From contig WGFY01000078.1 in NCBI GenBank assembly GCA_015491995.1, positions 1 to 51,083 on the forward strand: a DNA stretch of 51,083 nt, in the 5' to 3' direction. A program made the translations under genes and the position numbers. Under the pieces are notes generated by a model that worked only from the letters and a program-made list of their open reading frames with translations, was not told where the DNA came from and did not search any database. This DNA is from Mesoaciditoga sp. (GTDB taxonomy: Bacteria > Thermotogota > Thermotogae > Mesoaciditogales > Mesoaciditogaceae). Shown piece after piece: positions 8,036 through 15,797 of the stretch (within the stretch, counting starts at the first letter, position 1; each line of letters starts with the position of its first letter).

Positions 8036-9082
8036 TTGAAAATAGGGATATATGGAGCACCGTATTCTGGAAAAACAACGATTTTTAAATTGTTGGTGGG
8101 TGAAATAAACGATCCGATTGGAGTGGCGAAAATACGCGATAAACGTGTGGATTTTCTCTCGAAGCTGTACGACCCGAAAAAAACAACGTATGCGACTATC
8201 GAATTCGTAGATATTCCAGGATCATCACCAGATCTTCCTCGAAAAGAAAAGAATCAGATCCTGGGGAAAATACAAAATGTGGACGCACTTTTGTGGGTTG
8301 TAAGGGCATTTGAAGATGAAGCTGTCCCGCGTTATTTTGACGATGTGGGAAGGGAAATCGAGTACCTTCATGATGAGCTCTTGATAAGAGATCTTGATAT
8401 CGCAGAGACAAACATCGATAAATTGAAAAATGCGAAGAGAAAATTGACAAGGGAAGAGGAGCATCAGCTTCAAGCTTTGGAAAAATGTGAGGACGCTCTG
8501 AATGAAGAAAAATTCGTGAAGCTGATCGAGCTTTCAGACGAAGAAAAGCGCACGCTCAGTTCTTTTGGCTTTTTTACCATGAAAGAATCCATAGTTGCGA
8601 TAAATCTGGATGAAGAATCTTTCAGAAATAAATCTTATGGCGGGAAAGAAAAAGTGAAAAAAATCGTGGATAACAACTCACTTGCAATGATCGACATGTG
8701 TGGGAAGTTAGAAATGGAAATAAACGAATTGGAGGAAGACGAGCGCTCTGAATTCTTAAGTGATCTTGGCCTTACGGAAAGTGGTATAGATCGACTGGCC
8801 AAGGTCGTCTACTCGGCATTAGGACTGATATCTTTTTTCACCGTTGGAGAAGATGAAGTCAGAGCATGGACGATCAGAAAGGGAACTAATTTCAAAAAGG
8901 CTGCAGGTAAAATACACACGGACATCGAACGAGGATTCATAAGGGCTGAAGTGGTGAAATTCTCCGATATGGAAGAAATTGGTTCCATGAAAGAAATCAA
9001 ATCAAAGGGTCTTCTAAAACTCGAAGGAAAAGATTCCATTGTTGAAGATGGAGACATCGTCAACGTACGTTTCAACGTGTGA
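8036..9082 (+). CDS. Divergent YchF-like P-loop GTPase/ATPase
   Basis: 348 residues, close to YchF (about 360). P-loop GAPYSGKTT at residues 7-15 replaces the usual GxPNVGKST of YchF. VDIPG (G3) is near residue 62, and INLDEES occupies the position of the NxxE nucleotide-specificity motif. The middle is helical and charged, as in YchF, and the C-terminus (EDEVRAWTIRKGTNFKKAAG onward) is a TGS/DUF933 domain. The departure from the family P-loop suggests a paralogue rather than the standard YchF. TTG start behind GGAGGGA. Its stop overlaps the next start. Confidence 0.75.
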   Translation: MKIGIYGAPYSGKTTIFKLLVGEINDPIGVAKIRDKRVDFLSKLYDPKKTTYATIEFVDIPGSSPDLPRKEKNQILGKIQNVDALLWVVRAFEDEAVPRYFDDVGREIEYLHDELLIRDLDIAETNIDKLKNAKRKLTREEEHQLQALEKCEDALNEEKFVKLIELSDEEKRTLSSFGFFTMKESIVAINLDEESFRNKSYGGKEKVKKIVDNNSLAMIDMCGKLEMEINELEEDERSEFLSDLGLTESGIDRLAKVVYSALGLISFFTVGEDEVRAWTIRKGTNFKKAAGKIHTDIERGFIRAEVVKFSDMEEIGSMKEIKSKGLLKLEGKDSIVEDGDIVNVRFNV

Positions 9083-9534
9083 TAATCATGATTTTTTCAG
9101 GTGCGCTTGCAGGAGTGTTTTTGTATTTCTTGATTTCCGTTTTGAAAGTAGGATGGATGATATGGGCTTACTTCGTAACTGTTGCGGTGATCACTCACCT
9201 TTTCTACAAAGGCAAGCATTTTAAAACGGCAAAGCTTAACTTGTTTTTTCTTTATGCAGTCTCGCTTTTGCTTTGGTTGAAAGGATTTCCATATGACGAT
9301 ATCTCCAACCTTGTTTACCTTTTAGGGGGAGCATCCGCTATTTTTTCGCTGTCGGATAAAGTCTGGAAGACATTTTTAAAATTCTCAGCATGGATACTTG
9401 TAGCAATTTCAATTTCCTTGATGATTTACTACAGGTTCAATTCTTGGCCAATCTCTCTTGCGGTGGCCGCGATCATCATACCAATAGCTTTAAGGGATAA
9501 AGAACAAAGTGAAGAAAATAAAAATAGATCATGA
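9079..9534 (+). CDS. Small multi-pass membrane protein of unknown function
   Basis: About 151 residues with five or so hydrophobic segments and a charged tail (LRDKEQSEENKNRS). The start is GTG at 9079, overlapping the YchF-like stop (GTGA), or ATG at 9088, which would shorten it by three residues. No SD separates these. Its 3' end overlaps the next gene by 26 bases, so it is an operon member. I do not recognise a family, and nothing in the sequence indicates a substrate. Confidence 0.65.
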   Translation: MIIMIFSGALAGVFLYFLISVLKVGWMIWAYFVTVAVITHLFYKGKHFKTAKLNLFFLYAVSLLLWLKGFPYDDISNLVYLLGGASAIFSLSDKVWKTFLKFSAWILVAISISLMIYYRFNSWPISLAVAAIIIPIALRDKEQSEENKNRS

Positions 9535-10549
9535 GTACTTCTTAAAGATCGTCAATCTTTTAGATCGTGCCGTTGGTACAGTTGAACCGATCAACAGGCG
9601 CGTTTACTTTTATTCTCATAGAGATATCTTAAAAGCTTATGCCAGTGATGGGTGCCTGATGGTCAATGTGACTTTGGGAAATGTAAGTGGCTTAAAAGGA
9701 TTCTACGCTTCCCCTCTTGATAGCCTCAAATTGCTTTTAAAAAGTGGAGAAAAATCGGATGTGGAAATTCACTTTGGCACTAAACTTGAGTTCTTAAAAG
9801 GCTCGGAATACCTTTCAATACTGCATCCGGTGGCGAACGATCCTCGAAAGCGTGGCGCGTTTACAACTGAAATTGAAGTAAAAGCTTCAGAAATAGCACA
9901 TGTTGTAGATATAGGAAGCATCATATTGAAAGAAGGACAAGAAACGATTGTTGGGGCAACTCGCGGAATGTTCTTCGCCCTTGGTGAAGAGTACGGTCAT
10001 CTTTCCATAGCTTCCATGGATTATTCGGGAATACCGTTCACAGCGGCAATACCGTATGAAACGGCCAGACACCTTGTGAAAATGCTCGACGTCATTAGAG
10101 ATGAAAAATTCAAATTTGGTCACTCTAAAGATATCATAGGCCTGAAATTCGATGACGGTGTCGTCACAGTTTGTAAGATGAAAATCGATGACGAAATGGT
10201 AAATGGAATCGAAAGATTTCTGCCCATAAGAAAATTGGAAGGAGTTAGCATTGAAGCAAAAATTTTAAGAGAAGGCGCCTCATTATGTGCGAAATTCCAA
10301 AGGAAAAACGGTGGAAAAGGATATTTGGAATTTTCAAATCAATTCAGAATTGGTGTACTCTCGAAGTATTCAGCATATGAATACATAAAACCGGTAAGCT
10401 TAGGCGAAAAGGTACGGGTGAACATCATACCTAAAAAATTGAACCAATTCTTGTCCAGAATTCATGAAAAAAATGTAAGAGTTGTTGCAGATGAGATTTT
10501 TTTGATTTTCAAAGGTAAAAGCGAATTGTTTGCGATAAAAAGAAATTGA
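9509..10549 (+). CDS. Possible divergent DNA sliding-clamp (DnaN)-like protein
   Basis: 346 residues (DnaN is about 366). The protein appears to be three similar segments of about 115 residues. Each begins with a helix (EYFLKIVNLLDRAVG; SEIAHVVDIGSIILKEG; AKILREGASLCAKF) and has a second mid-segment helix (PLDSLKLLLKSGE; PYETARHLVKMLD; PKKLNQFLSRIHE) between beta-rich stretches, as in the bacterial clamp. HLSIASMDYSGIPF sits where clamps have their ATDGYRLA-like motif, and the end (IFLIFKGKSELFAIKR) resembles a clamp C-terminus. Sequence identity looks low, so this may be a paralogue or a different clamp-fold protein. GTG start inside the upstream gene; last gene of the operon. Confidence 0.45.
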   Translation: MKKIKIDHEYFLKIVNLLDRAVGTVEPINRRVYFYSHRDILKAYASDGCLMVNVTLGNVSGLKGFYASPLDSLKLLLKSGEKSDVEIHFGTKLEFLKGSEYLSILHPVANDPRKRGAFTTEIEVKASEIAHVVDIGSIILKEGQETIVGATRGMFFALGEEYGHLSIASMDYSGIPFTAAIPYETARHLVKMLDVIRDEKFKFGHSKDIIGLKFDDGVVTVCKMKIDDEMVNGIERFLPIRKLEGVSIEAKILREGASLCAKFQRKNGGKGYLEFSNQFRIGVLSKYSAYEYIKPVSLGEKVRVNIIPKKLNQFLSRIHEKNVRVVADEIFLIFKGKSELFAIKRN

Positions 10550-10572
10550 AAAAGCGCCTAAGAGGCGCTTTT
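10550..10572. terminator. Bidirectional terminator between the clamp-like gene and spoVS
   Basis: 10-bp stem AAAAGCGCCT / AGGCGCTTTT with a 3-base loop directly after the upstream stop codon. A-runs and T-runs on both sides suit both converging genes. Confidence 0.85.
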
Positions 10573-10592
10573 AATGGCTTTGTGATCGGGGT

Positions 10593-10856
10593 TTACTTTC
10601 TTGGCTCTATCACAAATTTAAGAGCTGTTCTGGTATCCCCGTCAATTTCAACATCTACAAACGCTGGAACACATACCAAGTCCATCCCACTCGGTGCAAC
10701 ATATCCACGCGCTATGGCTATGGCCTTTACGGATTGATTCACCGCTCCAGCACCGATTGCTTGAATCTCTGCTCTACCATTTTCTCTCAACACTCCGGCT
10801 AATGCGCCTGCAACTGCATTTGGTCTCGACTTAGATGATACTTTCAATGCTTCCAT
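10593..10856 (-). CDS. spoVS: SpoVS-like protein
   Basis: 87 residues with the conserved SpoVS pattern: MEALKVSSKSRPNAVAGALA, then GRAEIQAIGAGAVNQSVKAI, RGYVAPSG and a VEIDGDTRTALKFVIEPRK end. It is an Alba-like small protein named from Bacillus sporulation but widespread in non-spore-formers, where its role (probably nucleic-acid binding) is uncertain. The ATG at 10856 is chosen because GGGAGG lies 8 bases upstream. A near-consensus promoter precedes it, so it is probably a single-gene unit ending at the shared terminator. Confidence 0.95.
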   Translation of the reverse strand: MEALKVSSKSRPNAVAGALAGVLRENGRAEIQAIGAGAVNQSVKAIAIARGYVAPSGMDLVCVPAFVDVEIDGDTRTALKFVIEPRK

Positions 10857-10907
10857 TTTTTTTGCCTCCCTTGGTAGACGCTTATTGAGCATGAACTACT
10901 GTCAAGT

Positions 10908-10936
10908 ATTATATCAAATGCAAACATAAAAGTCAA
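10908..10936 (-). promoter_or_regulatory. spoVS promoter
   Basis: On the minus strand: -35 TTGACT (10931-10936), 17-bp spacer, -10 TATAAT (10908-10913), the latter as TGATATAAT. It begins just after the rsmI stop codon. Confidence 0.75.
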
Positions 10937-10937
10937 T

Positions 10938-11612
10938 TCAATTTAACATTTTGTTTCCCTTTTTCCACTCTATCACAACCGTTATCTCACCTACAGATTT
11001 TACAACTTCAATCAACTCGCATGGATTACCCCTGTAGAAGCTCTGATGGATCTTGGTCATCTCTCTAGCGACGAAAACTCGAGACTCTGGAGAGATTTCA
11101 CATATTTCTTTCAGCGTGTTTTTCAGGCGATAAGGTGATTCGTAGAAGACGGTTGCCATGCCAAGTTCGGAGACGATTTTCAAAGTCTTTCTTAATTTAG
11201 AACCGCGTGGCAAAAAACCCAAAAAGACGAAATGAGAAGCATTCAACCCACTTGCAGCAATGGCACTTACTACGGCGCTTGAACCCGGAATAACGTCAAC
11301 TGGTATGTTCTCCTCATGACAGGCGTTGACGAGTTTCAATCCAGGATCGGATATGACAGGCATTCCCGCATCGCTTACAAGGGCATACTCCACTCCTTTT
11401 TTCATTTCCTCTATGACTCTTGGTATTTTACCGGTTGAATTTCTATCGTTAAAAGATAGGAGTTTTTTGGATATGGAATAATAGTTCAAAAGTTTGATGG
11501 TACGACGCGTGTCTTCACAAAGAACGACATCAACTTCATTTAAAGTCTTCAAAGCCCTTTGTGTTATATCCAAAAGATTTCCTATTGGGGTTGCAACAAG
11601 TTTTAAACCCAT
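10938..11612 (-). CDS. rsmI: 16S rRNA 2'-O-ribose methyltransferase RsmI
   Basis: 224 residues. SAM-dependent tetrapyrrole-methylase-fold enzyme that methylates C1402 of 16S rRNA. Motifs: KLVATPIGNLLDITQRAL, VVLCEDTRRTIKLLNYY, YALVSDAGMPVISDPG, the PGSSAVVSAIAASGL segment and VFYESPYRL. The start at 11612 (MGLKLVATPIGN) is the family start and overlaps the last codons of the lipM gene; an upstream in-frame ATG would add 10 non-conserved residues. Slightly shorter than E. coli RsmI, lacking the C-terminal extension. Last gene of the rsmG-lipM-rsmI unit. Confidence 0.93.
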   Translation of the reverse strand: MGLKLVATPIGNLLDITQRALKTLNEVDVVLCEDTRRTIKLLNYYSISKKLLSFNDRNSTGKIPRVIEEMKKGVEYALVSDAGMPVISDPGLKLVNACHEENIPVDVIPGSSAVVSAIAASGLNASHFVFLGFLPRGSKLRKTLKIVSELGMATVFYESPYRLKNTLKEICEISPESRVFVAREMTKIHQSFYRGNPCELIEVVKSVGEITVVIEWKKGNKMLN

Positions 11613-12361
11613 ATCTTCACATCCGAGACGTATTTTCGCCAATTAAATTCATCTTTAAAGGGTACAAACTCTGCCTTGAATACTTTTTCAAATCCCTTTA
11701 TCACGGCGTGTTTTACATCATCGAGATCCAATTTCTTATGTTCTAACGTACATGTGGTCGAATTCTTAAGCCTTTCTTCAAGAATTTCCATCAGACTATG
11801 GGATAGCGAGAAACAGTTGGCATACTCTTCGAAATGACATTTCATTGGAATGGAGCCGTGCTGCAGGATCATTCCATCTTTTCGAGTTTGTGCACTCCCG
11901 ACGAATTTCTTACCGTTGATCATGATTTCATGAATTGATGTGGTGGCAAAACAAGCTGCAAAGTCGGTATAACGTTCTTTTGAACGTTTTCTGGCTATTT
12001 CGCACTTTAATCCCATCGTGTTCAATCCTTCAACTAAAGCCTTTGAAAGTTCTAAATAAGTCCGTATGACACTTTTGAAGAGCATGTATTCCGGCAAAGC
12101 AACGGCATAGGTAACCTCATCATGATGAAGAACAGCCCTGCCTCCACTTGGGCGCCGTACGATGGAATATCCTTTCTTTCTTAAAAAATCAGAATTTATT
12201 TCTTCCATCTTTTGAAATTTCCCAATTGAAAATGCCGGTGGATTCCATCCATATATCCTTAAAATAGGTGTACCTCTTTTTGCGACATTTATCATAGCCA
12301 AATCAACGGCCATGTTCTTTTCGCCATCCGCATCACCAGAGTCAACGAGATACCACTTCAC
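11603..12361 (-). CDS. lipM: Octanoyltransferase LipM-like (lipoate/biotin ligase A/B family)
   Basis: 252 residues. Transfers octanoyl (or lipoyl) groups to GcvH/E2 lipoyl domains. RRPSGGRAVLHHDEVTYAV near residues 69-87 is the family signature, and FVGSAQTRKDGMILQHGSIP has the conserved Lys161. Cys137 in DFAACFATTSIHEI matches the position of the acyl-enzyme cysteine of Bacillus LipM, which favours octanoyltransferase over lipoate ligase. GTG start two bases after the rsmG stop. A LplA-type role remains possible. Confidence 0.82.
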   Translation of the reverse strand: MKWYLVDSGDADGEKNMAVDLAMINVAKRGTPILRIYGWNPPAFSIGKFQKMEEINSDFLRKKGYSIVRRPSGGRAVLHHDEVTYAVALPEYMLFKSVIRTYLELSKALVEGLNTMGLKCEIARKRSKERYTDFAACFATTSIHEIMINGKKFVGSAQTRKDGMILQHGSIPMKCHFEEYANCFSLSHSLMEILEERLKNSTTCTLEHKKLDLDDVKHAVIKGFEKVFKAEFVPFKDEFNWRKYVSDVKIWV

Positions 12362-12363
12362 GA

Positions 12364-13002
12364 TTATATCGCCACCCGTTTGTAAACCACGACGTATCTG
12401 TGAACCTTTTTGAGCGGATAGGAAACGTTTAGATTGACCACTTTTTCAAGTTTCAATCCATTATTTACCACTGAAACCTCTTCAACATCTATTCGTGCCT
12501 TGAATATCGCCACGATTCCGTTGTCCCTGACGAGGTTTTTTGCGTAATTGGTAACTTTTTCTAAAGATCCCAATCCTCTCGAAACTACAAGATCAAAAGT
12601 ATTCAATTTTTCCTTTGGAGTATCTTCTATTCGAGATGTTATGACTTTCACATTTCTTATTTCAGACATATCCAAAGCACTTCTAAGTAGAGCGGTCTTT
12701 TTTTGAGACGAATCCAAAAGGGAAAACTTCGTCTCTTCAAAATAAGCTGACATTGCTACTCCCGGGTTTCCGAACCCTGTTCCCATGTCGATGCAATTGG
12801 AAGGGTTTACAAATTCAGAAAGGGCTTTTGCAGCCAACAAAGGTTCTACCACAAAAATGTACGGAATCTCCCTTGGCGAGACTGATGTTAAAGCATGAAC
12901 GTTATTCCATTTTTCAAGGAATTTGATGTATTTTCTCAATTTATCAATCGACTCTATTTTGAGGCTGAGACCGTTGATATTGAGCGGAACGAATAGTTCC
13001 AT
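12364..13002 (-). CDS. rsmG: 16S rRNA (guanine527-N7)-methyltransferase RsmG
   Basis: 212 residues. SAM-dependent methylation of G527 of 16S rRNA. The N-terminal helix region contains KWNNVHALTSVSPREIP, followed by the SAM site CIDMGTGFGNPGVAMSAYF (the usual DxGSGxGxPG motif), SLLDSSQKKTALLRSAL and FDLVVSRGLGSLEKV. ATG with GGAGG immediately upstream. First gene of a unit with lipM and rsmI and 10 bases after the DUF364 gene, so it may share that upstream transcript. Confidence 0.9.
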   Translation of the reverse strand: MELFVPLNINGLSLKIESIDKLRKYIKFLEKWNNVHALTSVSPREIPYIFVVEPLLAAKALSEFVNPSNCIDMGTGFGNPGVAMSAYFEETKFSLLDSSQKKTALLRSALDMSEIRNVKVITSRIEDTPKEKLNTFDLVVSRGLGSLEKVTNYAKNLVRDNGIVAIFKARIDVEEVSVVNNGLKLEKVVNLNVSYPLKKVHRYVVVYKRVAI

Positions 13003-13012
13003 TGTACCTCCT

Positions 13013-13750
13013 TCAGTTACCGATGTTTTTATTTATCAAGGTTACTTTTTTCCCGGTTTTTTCTCTGTATAAATTTCGTGTTCCTCCACCATGATACACC
13101 GTTTTAACAGCTTCTGGATTTACGACGGTTGCTCCAAACACCATAACCTCCGACAAAACTTCTGGGCATATCGGTGTAGAAGGACCAAGCAACACAATTC
13201 TATCGGTATGAGCGTATTTAATAATAGAATCAAAGCTTCTGTTCAAAAGAGTTGTGGCAGATACCAACAGAACATCACATTCAGGTAAAAGCAATGGTAT
13301 TTTTTCAGGTGATATTGTATTTGGTAAATCTTGTTTTTCAAATATGTAAAGTTTCTTAGATTTTTTCCTTATTTCATCCACCATGGGAGTGAAATTACCT
13401 ATCATCCCAACAACGTCAGAGTCCGATATACTTGTTTCTTTCATAATGTCAGCGTTCTTGAATTCTCCTTGATTTATACAAGCGTTTATGGTAGCCATAC
13501 CCAAAGCGCATAGCAAAACATCGCTTGAGTCAAAGAGCTCTATGAATTCTTCGGCAGATGTTCCGATCTTTGGTAAGTCATCGTATATAGAGCACCCCCA
13601 AGGTATCATCTCTCTTGCAGTGTAAGCGACACCAGTTCTGTTATCATCGAGAGTAACGGCACACAACCCTATTCCCATCGCGTAATCTTTGACTTTAGAA
13701 TTTCTAACTTTTTCCCTTGAAATTTTCTTTAAAGCCTCATATCTGTTAAT
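13013..13750 (-). CDS. DUF364/DUF4213 protein with apparent AUU start
   Basis: 245 residues from an AUU codon at 13750. The C-terminal two thirds is a DUF364 (putative heavy-metal-chelation) domain: GMIGNFTPMVDEI, the PECDVLLVSATTLLN segment, VLLGPSTPICPEV and VFGATVVNPEAV. The first ATG in frame (13678) would remove 24 residues of the DUF4213 N-terminus (INRYEALKKISREKVRNSKV). No ATG, GTG, TTG or CTG exists between the upstream in-frame stop and that ATG. AAGGAGGG lies 7 bases before the AUU. The AUU follows the permease stop by one base, so it is the third gene of the transporter unit, suggesting a role linked to its substrate. Confidence 0.7.
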   Translation of the reverse strand: MNRYEALKKISREKVRNSKVKDYAMGIGLCAVTLDDNRTGVAYTAREMIPWGCSIYDDLPKIGTSAEEFIELFDSSDVLLCALGMATINACINQGEFKNADIMKETSISDSDVVGMIGNFTPMVDEIRKKSKKLYIFEKQDLPNTISPEKIPLLLPECDVLLVSATTLLNRSFDSIIKYAHTDRIVLLGPSTPICPEVLSEVMVFGATVVNPEAVKTVYHGGGTRNLYREKTGKKVTLINKNIGN

Positions 13751-13751
13751 T

Positions 13752-15797
13752 TTAAATCCCTCCTTTTGATATCACGCCACTTGTGATTTTCTTTCTGGAA
13801 ATCAAGAAGAACATCCCAATGACCACCATATTCAGTATTGATCCTGCACCGAAAAGGTTCCACTGTGAATAGGATGTTCCATATTCACCTATAAGATTGT
13901 ACAGCATCATCGATACCGGATACAAGCGTTGAGAGCTTAAGAATATCAATGGGAAGATAAAAGAATTCCAAGCTTCCATCAAAACGAATATTCCAACAGT
14001 GGTCAACGAAGGTATCGCGATAGGCAAATATATTCGTGTCATACGCACAAAACCACTCGCCCCATCGAGCTTCGCCGCTTCATTCAAATTTTTGGGGATC
14101 GAAGATAGAAATGGATACAACAGGAAATACGATATCGCAGCGCTGTGAGCAGCAACTGCTATACCTATTCCAAACAAAGTGTTCATCAAGTGCAAAAAAT
14201 TGAACGTTATGGCCAATGGAATAAGCGTATGCATTCCAGAAAAGAGCGAAGCGAAAACGATGACACCTCCCAATCTAATCGCTCTTTTCGAATCCACGGC
14301 TGCCCATGCAGCCGGAAAAATCGTTAAAAACACCGTACTTATCGCTATAATACTTATTATCAAAGTGTTTTTCAGTGCGTTTAAAAATCCGTAATCGTGA
14401 AAAAGGATCGAAAAATTTGCCAAAGTGAAGCTCGATGGAAAAAAACTGTCAATGGGTATGATGTTGTTTTTTGAAAAAGCCATGAAAAGTACACTCCAAA
14501 TAGGCAAAAAAACTGTGATACTCCAAAAAGACAACCATACCATTTTAGCACCTTTCCAAAATAAATTGGGAATTTTGAGGAAGCTCACGTGGATTTTCCC
14601 CTCAAAAGATAAAGTCAAAGCAACTATTACCGAAATTATGGTAGAAAGGCTTACCGCGCTTATGCCGTACTTACTCATTTCAAAAAGCATGTGAGCCAAA
14701 TCTATCGATGCTCCGGCAACGAAAATTTTTTTGAAATACATCGCTCTTTTCGAAAAAAATATCAAAGATATCCCGTAAAAGAGTATGGGAACGATCCCGA
14801 ACATTCCCGAGCCAACCCCCCAAAGATCGAAAAGGGCGTGTGCAATTATTGTGGACACGATCAACGAATTTTTTTTTCGATGAAAGCGGTAATTCCATCC
14901 TATCACGAGTAAAATAAACATGACAACTCCCACAACCACCGAATACGCCGCTATTACTCCATAATTTCTAGTTGAATAGAATTTGTTGTAAATGAACACT
15001 CCAACTGATGTTGTCGCTCCAACGATCGATCTTTCACCAAATCCAGATGCCATACTCGGTCCACCGTTAGTCATCAAGAAAAAAATGGTGAATTCTTTGA
15101 ACGAGCCTAAGAAAGAAAGAAAAATGTATGGAAAAGCTATCGGCAACGTGTTTGGAAGATAAAGGTTCATGACCCTTTCGTAAGGATCGAGGCCTTCCAT
15201 TTTGGAAAGATCTTTCAAAGCTGGTGATATAGTCTGCATGCTACTCAGTATAACCATTGTCATCATTGGAACGCCGAGCCACACACTGATAAAAGCGGTC
15301 CATAAAAATGCAGCTGGAATATTCGAAGATAAATTGAAATTCATCCCCAACAATTTAGAGAACAGTGACTCCCCACCGTATCCTGAAATGAGAGCGGTCC
15401 ACACGATAATGCTTATATAGGCGGGAATTGCCCAAGGTGTTAGAACTATCATGTAAAGGAATTTTGAAAATTTTTTCAACGATAAGATTGAAAGGGCTAA
15501 GATGTAAGAAATAACGAGTTTCAGGGATAAGACGATCAACGCCCACATCGAAGTGATCTTAATTGAAAGAGACAAACCTGGATCGGTGAAAGCCAAAGAA
15601 AGATTTTTTAAGCCAACGAAATGAGCACTTGACGGAAAGAAATCGAAAAAAGATATCGTGGCGCCCCATATTATTGGAAAGAAACTTATGAGGAAAATCA
15701 AAAATGCAAGGGCAAATGTGTAAAACGGTCTTGCCCTTGCAGTTAAGAACAAAAAAATTATAGCACTTACAAATAAAACCGAGAAAAACAAGCTCAT
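13752..15797 (-). CDS. Fused two-domain ABC transporter permease (MalF-MalG type)
   Basis: 681 residues, about twice a normal permease. Two permease domains are visible with their cytoplasmic coupling (EAA-like) motifs: DLSKMEGLDPYERVMNLYLP near residue 200 and NEAAKLDGASGFVRMTRIYLP near residue 575. Between them (about residues 310-415) is an extra membrane stretch that includes AHALFDLWGVGSGMFGIVPI and is not part of either domain. MalF and MalG are normally separate proteins. The start overlaps the binding-protein stop by 4 bases. No ATPase gene is adjacent, so it probably uses a shared ATPase encoded elsewhere. Substrate unknown, sugar or glycoside likely by family. Confidence 0.85.
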   Translation of the reverse strand: MSLFFSVLFVSAIIFLFLTARARPFYTFALAFLIFLISFFPIIWGATISFFDFFPSSAHFVGLKNLSLAFTDPGLSLSIKITSMWALIVLSLKLVISYILALSILSLKKFSKFLYMIVLTPWAIPAYISIIVWTALISGYGGESLFSKLLGMNFNLSSNIPAAFLWTAFISVWLGVPMMTMVILSSMQTISPALKDLSKMEGLDPYERVMNLYLPNTLPIAFPYIFLSFLGSFKEFTIFFLMTNGGPSMASGFGERSIVGATTSVGVFIYNKFYSTRNYGVIAAYSVVVGVVMFILLVIGWNYRFHRKKNSLIVSTIIAHALFDLWGVGSGMFGIVPILFYGISLIFFSKRAMYFKKIFVAGASIDLAHMLFEMSKYGISAVSLSTIISVIVALTLSFEGKIHVSFLKIPNLFWKGAKMVWLSFWSITVFLPIWSVLFMAFSKNNIIPIDSFFPSSFTLANFSILFHDYGFLNALKNTLIISIIAISTVFLTIFPAAWAAVDSKRAIRLGGVIVFASLFSGMHTLIPLAITFNFLHLMNTLFGIGIAVAAHSAAISYFLLYPFLSSIPKNLNEAAKLDGASGFVRMTRIYLPIAIPSLTTVGIFVLMEAWNSFIFPLIFLSSQRLYPVSMMLYNLIGEYGTSYSQWNLFGAGSILNMVVIGMFFLISRKKITSGVISKGGI

